Under the pieces are notes generated by a model. That model ran no database searches. It worked only from the letters and a program-made list of their open reading frames with translations, and had not been told where the DNA came from. Shown piece by piece: positions 37,163 to 48,137 of a DNA stretch of 64,000 nucleotides (position 1 is its first letter; the number at the start of each line of letters is the position of its first letter). Both the position numbers and the translations under genes were made by a program. Source of the DNA: Lomentospora prolificans. Lineage: Eukaryota; Ascomycota; Sordariomycetes; Microascales; Microascaceae. The DNA is taken from contig JARFXM010000007.1 of assembly GCA_029532625.1 (NCBI GenBank), positions 496,001 through 560,000 of the forward strand. The letters are read 5' to 3'.

Positions 37163-38266
37163 GCTGTTGCGCAACCCCGCCCAGCATCTTCCCATTCGAG
37201 CAAACCTTGCGATTTCCTTCTTTTCGTTTCTGCTCGGGGCATTGGAAAGGAAAAAGGGGAAGTGAGGACCCATCTGTTGCGTTTGATCCCTTGGACCCCT
37301 TGGCAAGATATGATAAGGCACGCACGCTACCCACCAGAGAAGCGCCGTAGAGGATGGAGTCGGGGGTGGACTTCACGATGGAGAAAACTAGCAACGCTTG
37401 CTGATTCTTCAAATCGAATCGAAATAACCGAAGAACAGGCGGGAAAAGGGCCAGCCAAATGGAGGCCTGGAATACCGAGTTTCGCCCTAGGGAGGGATAC
37501 AACTAATAGTTGGGTCAGGCCCGGGGAGGAGCACGAACTGTGAGGGGGAGGGTGGACAAGAAGATAGGGGCGTGCGCTCGATGCGTGGAGAAAGCGTGGA
37601 AGCGTAGCCGCGGATCCGCAAATGGGCCGAATGGAACTCCATGCGGGTCCCTGGCACCGTTCTGGTCTGGTACCTCTCTTTTGAGATAGAAACCCGCAGG
37701 TTTGGGAGTGTTGTGTGCTGTTCAGTCCAGCAAATGCCCATCAGCAACCACGCCTAGGGGTCACCCCTCTTCATTTTGCGTCTGTTCATCTTTCTTCTCA
37801 TCGCGCTACGAAGGAAGGTGAGGGATGACGATCGTACGGTAGATCACGGGCGCTAGAGCACCCGTGATATCAGCACACAAGCGTACGTGCAATTCCTAGG
37901 ATCGAACGGTAAATCACCGGTTGGAGGAACGAGGTCTGGCGGTAAAATGAGGAAACGTGCTCGACCTGTCCAAACGAGCAATGTCTTGTCGCCTGGGCTG
38001 GATAGACGGGCAGCTTCACCTGGTAAGGTTCAATTTTAAACCTCCGAGACCCCGGTTCATTCCTGATGGGGCCTGTCTCAATGCCTTGACTGTTGGTGAA
38101 GGCAAGAGAGGGCATGAAAAACGCCAGCTCCAATCCAAGGGAAAGGGAAAGGGAATTTAGACTATCCAACCCAATGCAACATTGTCAGCCTTCAGCGTGC
38201 GCTAACAGGAGACCTGATACTACGAAGTATCATCATTGCTTCGGGATGCTCACCGGACACTAGAAC

Positions 38267-38268
<2 letters not shown>

Positions 38269-38299
<31 letters not shown>
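38269..38299. repeat. Poly(T) run, 31 nt
   Basis: Homopolymer run in non-coding DNA, with flanks unlike those of the other runs. Confidence 0.9.
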
Positions 38300-38821
38300 C
38301 TATTTCTCTTTTCCCTTCGTGTCTTGTTGATTTTATCTTGGCCTTGGTGCCCGTGCGTGAAAAACAATATACGTATTGCGGTGAGTGGAACCAAGATGAT
38401 GATGATGCCTCAGCTTGCATATCTGTCTCAGGAGTCTGGGTCAAAACGTGTCTCTTGTCTCACCAGAATCGCTACTCCTGCAACTCGAGATTACAAAGCA
38501 GGCAAGTGGTATTTCGGGGGGAGAGGAAACCGCTCAAACCAGCCCATTCGCCGGCAACGTGGCCGACTGCGACCATGGAGAAGGCATCGTGACCAACCTC
38601 TCTCCCGTCTCTACGCTACGTCGCATGCGATGTCTGCCATCTTGAATCTTCTTTTCAACGCTGGGCCATCGGTCTACGTATATCGGTGGTTGCATGCAGT
38701 TCATCTGAGGAGAGAGGGACGTAACCTAGCTTTGTGGGGTTTCAACATGCTACTGTAACTATCAAGTCTTCTCACAATGCCGCATGAACTGGCCCTTGGG
38801 TTTCTCACTCCCTCTCTCCCT

Positions 38822-38849
38822 CACACACACACACACACACATACACACG
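38822..38849. repeat. CA dinucleotide microsatellite
   Basis: About thirteen CA units with one TA interruption near the right end, in non-coding DNA. Confidence 0.9.
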
Positions 38850-40846
38850 CGCCAAACCTTGGGCATGCTCACTGCAATGATCCTCATCCCTCTTCCGTCT
38901 TTGCGGCTTGATAGGTCGATGAGGTTGGGGCCTTGCCTTCCGTGTGGTAGTACGCTGACACCACCAACTACCACGCCAGCGCCATTGCTAGAAAAATAAA
39001 ATACTAATGTTGGCAAATACCGATTGACATCTTGCGCTTCCCCTTCTGGACGAGAATGCCTGTCCCTCCTACCCTCGCACGTCCCCTTGGCTTCCCAAAA
39101 AGAAGAAGAGGGAAAAGAAATCCCCGTTGTAGTGAACGTGGTTTAAACTATATCCTACTCGGTTACTTATCTCGAAATTGGGTCTAATCCCTGTTGGGAC
39201 ACCAGGGCACATCAGTACTATTACTGGTAATGCTGGCTATGGATAGGTGCCCAAGATGGACAGTACGAAATCTATCACCAAATCTCCAGGGATCTTTAAC
39301 AAGGGGTGTTGCGGGGCTCAATGGAAAGAAGAGAACACGAGTTGCGGAAGAGGTCAGTTGATATTCGAGCTCTGTTTGCAGAGAAGATATTCAAATTTCG
39401 GCGAATTGGCATAATTATTGGGCTTCCCCCCGTTTCCGTCCCACTGGGCCCCCGCCCCGAAGCTCTGCCAAGCTGGCCTAGTGTAGGAGGGAATACGGAG
39501 AGTGCTGGCTGACGAGCCCCCTGGAGCTGGCTTCATCAGAACTGGAACAGCCCTCTCTATGGTAACCTCCCTTCTAATAACCGCTGGCTTTTACCGGCCC
39601 AGTTTTTGTCCTGCCATCCAACGGGTTCGGTCAGACATTTCCTATTCGTAGTATACAACGCATGTAAAGAGGGGCGCCAAGCCGGGGCCGGTCTCTGGCA
39701 TCTACTTGATAGATGCCCGTCTAAGGGCACTTCTCGTCCAGTCAGAGGGTCTAACGCGGGGGTCATGTTCCCTGTTGGGAGGGTCTCGAGAAGTGGTTCC
39801 CCCGAGAAAGGAATGGGAAGATGAGGCGGGCGCGATACGCAACGTTTCGCCGCACCTCCAGCTTTCTAGCAATCGGCCGAGAAGGACGATGCGAGAAGCT
39901 TAGACCGCCTACCCGCTATAAGCTTGGACTACAGAGGAGGTTTCCGGAATTAGCGGGGAGGGGCAGGAACCCGAGTCCAAGCTTTGTATCTTTCGTTTCA
40001 AGCAGCTGGCTGGTCGAGCCTTGCTAGTCTGTCGGAAAAGATGTCCACACTGGTTGGGGCCCTTGTTAGTGCTAGCCTTGAAGGGTGTGTGTGCGCTGAA
40101 AGGAGAGAGGAATGGGCTGCGTCGCATTCGGACCTCTAAGATTAGATATATACAATGAGCTATCACACACATACTCCGTACACACACCACTCATCATTTG
40201 CCGGCGATCAAGTTGGGTAGGGGGTGTCCACTGACATTTTGGGAAACGAAAAGAGAAGGGGAGAGAGAGAGATGTGCGCTCCCAACTGCCTGATAGGGGC
40301 AGTCGTTTATTAACTTGACCGCAAACTCTCTAGGCGAGGAGCCAGCTTCATGGATCGAAGGAATGCCGTGTACAATTTCGGGACGAGCCTATATACCTTT
40401 AGGAAGTCCACTTTGCTGATCTCTTCGAGTTCAGGGGGAAATCTTCCGAAAAGGTACTGGGGGAAGCTCTCTCTTGATAATCATTGTCACCATCCCCGTC
40501 CGACGTCACTATTCGGATTGCAAAATTGATGCTAGGTGTGTGTGAGTTAGTAGGCGAAGCCTCCTCCCTTTTCTCAGAACACCTTGTTCCCCAGGGCGCA
40601 AAGGCCATACGCCTCCCTGGTATGCTTTCTCTTCTCGTGTTGGTGCATTGGTGGCGTGCGAACATCACGACAATCCCAATGTCGTGCCGTCAGGGCCATC
40701 TCCGGGGCGCTGCTTTCCCGCCGCTTGGCTGTCCAGGGCTTGATACCCCTTCCCCTCCCCCATACCCTCTGCTGCTCGCTCTTCCCTTGAACAGCGGAAG
40801 GGATCTTTTATACTGGAGACAGGGATCATGAGGGGCGTGTGAGGTT

Positions 40847-40848
<2 letters not shown>

Positions 40849-40880
<32 letters not shown>
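40849..40880. repeat. Poly(T) run, 32 nt
   Basis: The longest homopolymer in the window, non-coding, roughly 400 bp beyond the 3' end of rpl10a. Confidence 0.9.
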
Positions 40881-40881
<1 letters not shown>

Positions 40882-41284
40882 GCGAGGCGAGGGCTTCGGG
40901 ACGTAGACTTGGTCCCTGCTGATCGGCTTCAATCACTGGTGTTTTGGCTCGGGAGTTGTAGAGTCGATCAATTACTAAGAGAAAGAGGGACGACTGCGGT
41001 CCGCGTCACATCTCGGTGATCGGTGAAGAGCTTCATTTCACTACTCAGAAATCATGACACATCGCAACTTATGCATTTCTGCAGCCGCTACCAGGAAAAG
41101 TAAGTCTTTGGTTCATCAATTCATTTTTGATTTTTTTATTCCTCAAAACTCCCAAGGTTTTTTCTATGTAAGCCCTAAGCTAACCGGGGTCCATATACGC
41201 CCGTAGGCTTCCCGCGACCAAAGGTAAGTTGTCATAAAACGTTCCCTAGAAGTCCACCATTCGCACAAAGCTTAGTAAAAAGCT

Positions 41285-42142
41285 TTAGTACAGACGCTTG
41301 GGAGGAGACATAGAAGCCTTGATGGTAAGGCTGCCAACGTTCTGCCAGCCCTTCTTGAGAAGGGAGACGAGGTAGTTGATGGCCAACATGATGTTGGCGA
41401 CGAGCTGCTCCTGGGTCATGCCAACGTTTCCGACGGCGACACCCATGCAGAGAACCTTCTTGAGCTGGAACTTGATGGTCGACTTGACTTCGTTGGTCTT
41501 GGCGACAAGGTCCTCAGCGTGAGAGACGGGGGTGGGGAACTTGCCCGCCTTGGAGAGACCGGGTCCGAGGATACGGGGGATCTGCTTGATGAGGGCCTCG
41601 GACGCGACGAAGGCGTCGTACTTGCGGGCGAGCTTCTTGATGAGCTTCTTGTTCTTGTTGAGCTTCTTGAGATCGTCGGCGGACATGGAGTCGATGGCGG
41701 CGTGCTTGGCACGGTCGATATCGTGCTGGTCACCGAGAATGCTATCCCACACAGTCAGAGAAGGGTTCTTTACTGGTTCCCAAGGTGTCGATCCACATAC
41801 CAGAGCTTCATGTTGGGACGGGGGATGGTGGGAAGCCTGACGGTACCCGAGAAACGCTTGTCACGCTGGGGGTCATAGTTCTTGAGGCCGATCTGGAGCT
41901 CGACGGTCTCGAGGAAGTTTCGCTTCTTCTCGTTGAGGGAGTAGTCAAGGAGCTCCCCAACCTGGGCACGCACGTGGGCTATTGAATTTTGTCAGTACTA
42001 GTCAACATTTCCATCTTCGTCGCTTTCGCTCGTCAAGGTTGTTCCATACCGACTGTGATCTCTGCAGGCGAAATTCGAGGTTAGCAAGCCGTCTTTGCAA
42101 AGTGGTTTCGGCAATGTCGTTTCCGAAGGACTTACTCGACAT
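41285..42142 (-). CDS. rpl10a: 60S ribosomal protein uL1 (L10a)
   Basis: Four exons on the minus strand: 42142-42136 (7 nt), 42061-42050 (12 nt), 41978-41801 and 41741-41285, giving 217 aa, the standard uL1 length. Introns are 74, 71 and 59 nt. The two tiny exons encode MSK and ITV with a shared codon on each side, so the N-terminus reads MSKITVAHVRAQVGELLDYS as in orthologues; no other splice choice restores it. The donor after the 12-nt exon is GTATGG. The body contains PTIPRPNMKLCILGDQHD across intron 3 and the L1 signature region with IPRILGPGLSKAGKFPTP. uL1 forms the mobile L1 stalk that guides deacylated tRNA out of the E site. The gene is divergent from the trm732 homologue, 474 bp apart. 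Confidence 0.96.
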
Positions 42143-42616
42143 TTTGGCAGTCTCCCAGTATCAATTAGTTCTGATCTGGTCGTCGCGTGCTGTTAAGCTG
42201 ATATAATTTAGTGGTTTAAAAAAAGTCGTTGGAGGTTGAGGCTTGAAGTTTGAGGATTATGGGAAAATTCGTGATGGATGGTGGGGTTCATCCACAGGGC
42301 AAATTTTCGTCACGCTTCTTTTCACGTGATGTGGTTTGTTACTCTTTTGGGTGTTGATTGTGAAGATTTTTGGCTTAGTCAGGCACATTTTTGCGGGATG
42401 GCAGGTTCTCACGAGGAAGGTATTAGTCGCAAGGTCTAGAGGAATTTAGAAAGATTGAATATACTGATGAATATACGCTTGGTTATATTCCTTTCCTTGT
42501 CATTATATAGACTCGGACGTTTCTTTCACTTTTTCCATGTTATGAGATCCCTACTTGTCTTATAATACCCGCCCCGCTTCATATCACTGCCCCGCCATTG
42601 AGGCAGACTCGTCCTA
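42143..42616. promoter_or_regulatory. Shared divergent promoter region of rpl10a and trm732
   Basis: 474 bp lie between the two start codons. TCACGTG (CACGTG core at 42323-42328) lies about 180 bp upstream of the rpl10a ATG, a distance similar to the CACGTG before rpl39. No other motif was identified. Confidence 0.5.
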
Positions 42617-45600
42617 ATGGCTAATGCGGGACAGGATATCAACATCGACGAGCTGGACGTTGCCGGCAGTCAGGGTCCCAATGACCTCGTAGTATGGCTA
42701 GAAGGGAAACCTGCTATCTCTCAGGCTACGTATGGACTTTCATGTCTCCAATATTCAGAGTATTGTACTAACTTGCGAAGCGCCGCTGATGCAATTTTCA
42801 ACCAACTTATTTCGAGGGAGACTCTGTCGAAACTTTCCAGCAGCAAAGTGCGTGTGAAGCTTTGCGGATTCATTGAGCGATGTTGCAAGTCAAAGTCTCA
42901 AGTCATTCGCGACTGGGCCCTCTCCAGTGATCTTTACCTTCAGCTCTTCGACTTATACCTCGAGTGGAATGAGTCCGACGCTGAGAGATCCTTGAGATTG
43001 GTTCTGGATCTGTTAGTCGATCTTATGATCCAGAGCCGGGAAAGGCCGGGTCTGGCCCCCGTAAAGTCAACAGTCTTGGATACGCTCGTCGCTATCATGG
43101 CCAAACAATCCACTAAGCCACTCGCCAAGTCTGCCATTATGGTTCTCGACCGCTTCCTCACCAAGTCGGTGATCTCACTTGAAGAGGTCGGCACCAAATA
43201 TAGAACTCAGAAGAAATCTGACCTAGCCGTTACAGACCTTCAACTGTGGAAGAACTATCTTGCGGAAGCTTTCAACTGGATGGAAGTTCAGTTTGTGTGT
43301 CCCGTAGCTGGAAAGTTCATCGCTACGGTCTATAGGCTACTCTCGGCAGAGTCGAAGCAAGGTTTCCTCAAAGAATCCCAGTTCACTGTTGAAGTGTGGC
43401 ATGAGTGGCTACTTGAATTTCTGACTGACGAACCTTCTTTGTTGGACGGTATCAAGAACTACATCTTCGTGCCTCTATTCAAGTCAGACAAGAAGGATTC
43501 TGTAGAGCTCCTTCAAAGACTGAATCGCCTGGACAAGGCCATTACGAGTCCAGAGATGGATTTGGATATTCCCACAACACTTCAGTTGGCCTCTCTTGAA
43601 GTCGGTAAGAGGGTGGGATTAGTTGAGGAACCAGGTATTTCACTCTTCAAATCAACCTCTCGTCTGTGATGCTAATGTGCGCTAGTATATGGCCAAACCC
43701 AGGCGAAGGATCAAACAGGCCCAGTCGTGTTACAAGAGGACCTCCTTGAACATGTTTTGGTTCACCCGTCGTATAGTGTACGAACTCACGCCTTGTCTTT
43801 GATCATCTCATCGTCCTCAACGACTCGTCCCTATTCTCCCACAGCGATCATTCTCCTCCAGAAGCATCTTGGCATGTATTTCGCAGACTCTGAGGCCCGA
43901 TTCCGAAACGAATTTCTTGGAAAGCTCAGAGACATGTATAAGCGGGTCCGCGGTGGCATATTTGTGCTCCGTCGGAGCCTTGCTCGGGCAAGAGCGGTGC
44001 TACAAAAGGCCGAGGACGCCACAGAAACAAGGAAGTCGGCCTTGTACCACACTAACATCATTTCTCACCCTGAGCCTGAACTCGCAGCTGCTCTCAAACT
44101 GCACGAAGATTTCCTTCACTGGTATCTTCGGTTCTTGAGGGCCGAGCTTGTTCCTACGGCCTCTTACCAGCGGCATGTTACGTCTCTTAAGGCCGTGGTC
44201 AAAATTATTCAACTCGAAGCTGTCCTTGTGAAGACCTGGGAAACCAAAGATGATGGCCCGCTTTTCTTCGATATCTTCGACTCTACCTGGTGTCGTGCTT
44301 TGCTAGACCTATTGATGGATCCCTTTGATGATGTTCGTGATATTGCTGCCACAGTGCTTAAGCTTCTCTTCAACGACGGCCGCTACAGCTTTCTCCTACC
44401 TCAAGGGACGTCGCCGCCCGCAGCCCTCTCTGTGTTCCTGACTAGAGCTAATGAGCTTGCCAACCAAACTGGACGAGCTGATCACGCCAACGGTGTCGCT
44501 AGAGCCTACGAGCTTCTTCATAGATTTTCACCGGATCAGAAGGCTAAGTCCGCCCTATTGGCAGACCTCATCACGGCTCTAGACAAGAGGATATCGTCCG
44601 CTGAACATAATCTTGGTCTTGCTGTTCTCGATGCACCCACTCACGGCCTCTTTGCAGCGCTGAGTTACATCGTTATTTCTATTAATGAGCAGACCTACGA
44701 GCCTGAGACGTTGGCCGAACTCGATCGCTTATACCTCAACATGTTTGAATGCTGCCAGCGGATATGGAACGTTGTGCGCGATGTTCTTTGCGACGATTCT
44801 CCTGAGGGTCACCTGCCGGATGATCTGGATGATATGGAAGGTCTAGATACGAAGAATCTTTTGAGCTATAGTTTCCGAGCTGTTGACGAGTCCAGGTACG
44901 TGCTTTCAACTTTCCTCAGCTAAGTGCCCCCTAACAATCCTTTAGCAAAGTTATGAAGGCCATCATACAAGGTGCGAAAAACTATGGAGGCAAAGAACAT
45001 CTTTGTCCCTCTATTAAAGTGTTCTCTGCTATCGGGAACCTGTCATTTCAGCAGCTAGCAACTCTCAGACATCGCGGTGCCTTGACCACAGTATCCCAAA
45101 CCTTTGCGATCTGCTCCCAGATGTCGAGGTTTTACAAAGATCGGGAGGAGGCGGAGCCCCTCCTTGACCAGTGGTTCAAGGTGAGCCTGGACACTTTGTG
45201 GCTTCATACGAGTTTCTAACTAACTATTGTAGGCCGCTTTGAAATGCATATTTTCTCAACGCTCGACTACAAGGAGATCTGCCGGTATCCCCTCAATGAT
45301 GATTGGCATTTTGTCCGCCAATTACCAGATCTCATTCGAAGAAGCCATGGATAAGCTCATGGAGATTGGCGCTACTCCGGCGGCGGTTTCCGAAGCCGAC
45401 GGGTCGAATCTCCCTCAAGTTCACGCGCTGAATTCTCTTACCGGAATCTTCAAGACTTCTTATCTGTCCCATTACGAGAGGAAACTGGAGAAGTATCTAC
45501 CTCTTTGTCTGCAACTCGCTGCTGACTGTTTACGGTCTCAAATGTATGTCCATCACCAGGTCGAAAATTGTGGTTGTTTATTTGCTGACGTTTAAAAGTT

Positions 45601-47678
45601 GGGCCATCCGAAACTGTGGTCTTTTGCTTCTAAGAGGTCTCATGGATAATCTGTTTGGTACTAGCGAGAGCAAAGCTCTGATGGAGGCCGGCTGGGACGG
45701 CAAAGCCAACCGCCTCCATTACGGAAGGTACCCGAGTTTGGCTCCCGTCCTACTGAGCCTACTGAAGAGCGGTAGAAATATGGTCTACGAGATTTCTACC
45801 ACCGCGGCAGCAGAGGCTGTCTTTCCTGCCCTCGACATCATTAGGCGCGCTGGACCACCAGCGGCGCTGCGGGACGAACTGCAGCAGTATATTGCCGATT
45901 ATTTGGGTAGCCCTGCGTGGCATGTACGTGAGATCGCCGCGAGAACTCTCTGCTCGTGTCTTCTGCATGGCCAATGGTTGGATGCGCTGCGGGTAATCAT
46001 TTTGAGAAGCGGCGATGAGGATGGCGGAAGGGCCAAGAACCGCCTTCATGGCGCTCTTCTGACGGCAAAGTTCTTGGTTGAAAGGCTGTCAGAGGTCATG
46101 CCGGCCCAATTGACAGGTACGTTGAAGAGTCGTATGACGCTATTGGGCTCCGTTTACTAATTCTTTTAACAGCGAGTTACGCTGGTCTCGTCAACTTACT
46201 AGTCGAGATTCAGGATACAACGCCGCAGAATCTGTCCATATTACCAGACTTGCAGGCCGTTTACTTGGAGGTCTCGAACCAAGCGTCTAAATACGGACTA
46301 CACTTAGTACGCAGTGGCGGAGAGGTGATAGGACCCTTGCACCAGACGCTATCTCTGTCGCTTGCTAAGCCGGCCGAGGCATTAGACGGCGAAAGCTGTG
46401 GTGCGCTTTTCCGCATTCAGCGTGCCAAACAGAGCGTGTATGCCCTGTTTGATCCCAGCAATGTTGACCCTTTTCTTGAAGCTGCTCATGGAATGGTCGG
46501 CAGAGATGTTAGTGCGTTAGTGGCTACCTTGGAAGTTTTGCCGGAGGTATGGCCAGCAGAGTATCTGCCGAAAGAGACGATATCAAAGCTCTTCGACTTA
46601 TACCTGGAAATTTGTGCGTCTGCACTAGAACCAGACGTTCTCGCAGTAACGCTTCAGAACTTTACGAACCTACTGGCCGAGACACAAGCCATGCCTGAGG
46701 TTCAACCCGGCAAGGAACCTCTCTTAAAACTTTGGTCAAGGCTTCAGCTCGTCTCCATGAATCCCACCTTGTCAGATGAAGTTGTTCGAGCCAGCGGCGC
46801 AATCCTTGGTCGCCTGCAATCTCTCAATGGGGGTGTCCGGGACCGAGAATCCACTCTCCGTCAGTTTGGTCTCCTCATTGCCGAGTCTAGTACTGATGAC
46901 CAGGTGAGTTCCACATACATCGACTTGGCGTTTTATTGCTAACATGCTTAAGTCTTTCGACACCCGATACGCCGCCGCGGAGGCTCTCAAGTTTGCCCTC
47001 ACGGCCACCGGCCCTACCAACTTGAACAACGAGGAGCTTCTGCCTTATTATCAAGCCCTCTACAACATTCTCAATGATGACGATGATGAGATTAGAAACC
47101 TCGGTGCTGAAGCCCTTACACTCGGCTCCGCTCCCATCATCCCCATGCAAGCCGCGGATCGCCTCCTTTCATCGTGGCGCGGCTCTCGCAGCGTCGAGCT
47201 CTCCGCCGCAGCCGCTTCCCGCATGGTCGGCCACAATTTCCCTGTGAATGCCCCTATCGCCGCCCTATCGAACTGGGTCCCCAGCTCGGATCACCTCCAG
47301 GAAGCCCTCAAGTTCGATACATCCCTCTTCCTCGTCGAAGAGCAAAACCTCTTCATCGACGAAGTGCGCGAGACGAAGCGGTGGAAGAATGTGTTTGTCG
47401 ACATGGGAGAGAGGCACGAGGACTCGGTCTCGGCGTTGGTAAAGTGGACGTGCCCAGGTCTAAAGATGCTCGTGGAAATGGCGGAGGAGAAGGGCGACGG
47501 TCCCCTCGGATGGCCGTCGAGACCGGCGGTGTTTGCGGTGTGTGCTAGGATTGTGGTGTGTGCTGTTACGCTCGTGGAAATCGGTAGCTATCCCGAGGTA
47601 GAAGAGCACCTTGCAAGGTTGAGGGAGGTGGGAAGGAAGGTTGGGTTCTCGGGATTGCTCCTTGAGATGGCCGACTAA
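42617..47678 (+). CDS. trm732: THADA/Trm732 homologue, tRNA 2'-O-methylation partner (DUF2428, HEAT-like)
   Basis: Seven exons, 42617-43634, 43686-44895, 44946-45180, 45233-45543, 45599-46116, 46173-46903 and 46953-47678, give 1582 aa. The six introns are only 49-56 nt and every junction keeps frame. The product is almost entirely helical repeats (HEAT/ARM-like). The DUF2428 hallmark lies around residues 925-960 (IWAIRNCGLLLLRGLMDNLFG, split by intron 4 at its first residue, then a YPSLAPVLLSLL segment). In yeast Trm732 pairs with the methyltransferase Trm7 to make 2'-O-methyl C32 in tRNA-Phe, -Trp and -Leu; human THADA does the same with FTSJ1. The methyltransferase itself is not in this window. 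Length and repeat composition are normal and no disruption is seen. Confidence 0.9.
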
Positions 47679-48137
47679 AAGTGTTTGTGTTTACAAGCGT
47701 CGAGGTTAGCGGGTTGGGTAGATAGCAATATATATCTCCTTCTCACCATTCCTTGACACATGTGAGGTTGAGTCCTTGTGTGCGCCGTTTATTTCCGGCT
47801 TTTGGAGTGGATTTCGACAGTTGACTCCAGTCAGCTTGGATGGCAAGGTAAAGGGGGCGAAGCCAAGCCTACTTTTACACTTTATTTTTCGTTGCGCCGT
47901 TTCGGTAGTACAAGTGACAGTAAACACAAAGAAACCAAAACCCGTCATTATTGTTTCCAAATACCCTAGTAGAAAGTTAAGGCTAAATCTTTCCAAACAC
48001 TTGGTGCTCTATGCTTAAAACTCTCCCAAAAACCACCAACCAACAATGGCCAATGTATCGCTAGACACCAGAATCCTACAAAGCATATTCCACCATCTCT
48101 CCCCCCCCCCCCTTTTCCTTTTTCCCGGGCCTCGTCT
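47679..48137. other. Short intergenic between convergent trm732 and sip3 homologues
   Basis: 459 bp for two 3' ends. A C run of 12 lies at 48101-48112, close to the stop codon of the minus-strand gene. Confidence 0.5.

Larger units (their letters stand above)
32631..41284. other. 8.6 kb gene-poor region
   Basis: The left part (32631-34100) is upstream of the membrane protein gene. It is purine-rich on + (pyrimidine-rich on -) and contains a 244-codon minus frame (33863-33129) that is Leu/Pro/Ser-rich leader-like sequence rather than a protein. Long T runs lie at 37141-37162, 38269-38299 and 40849-40880, and a CA microsatellite at 38822-38849. A tentative Cys-containing exon near 36239-36371 is listed separately. 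No tRNA, transposon ends or complete gene was recognised. Confidence 0.45.

Noticed and set aside
37141..40880. Long T runs as poly(A) tails of retroposed elements
   Set aside because: No shared sequence next to the runs and no target-site duplications seen.
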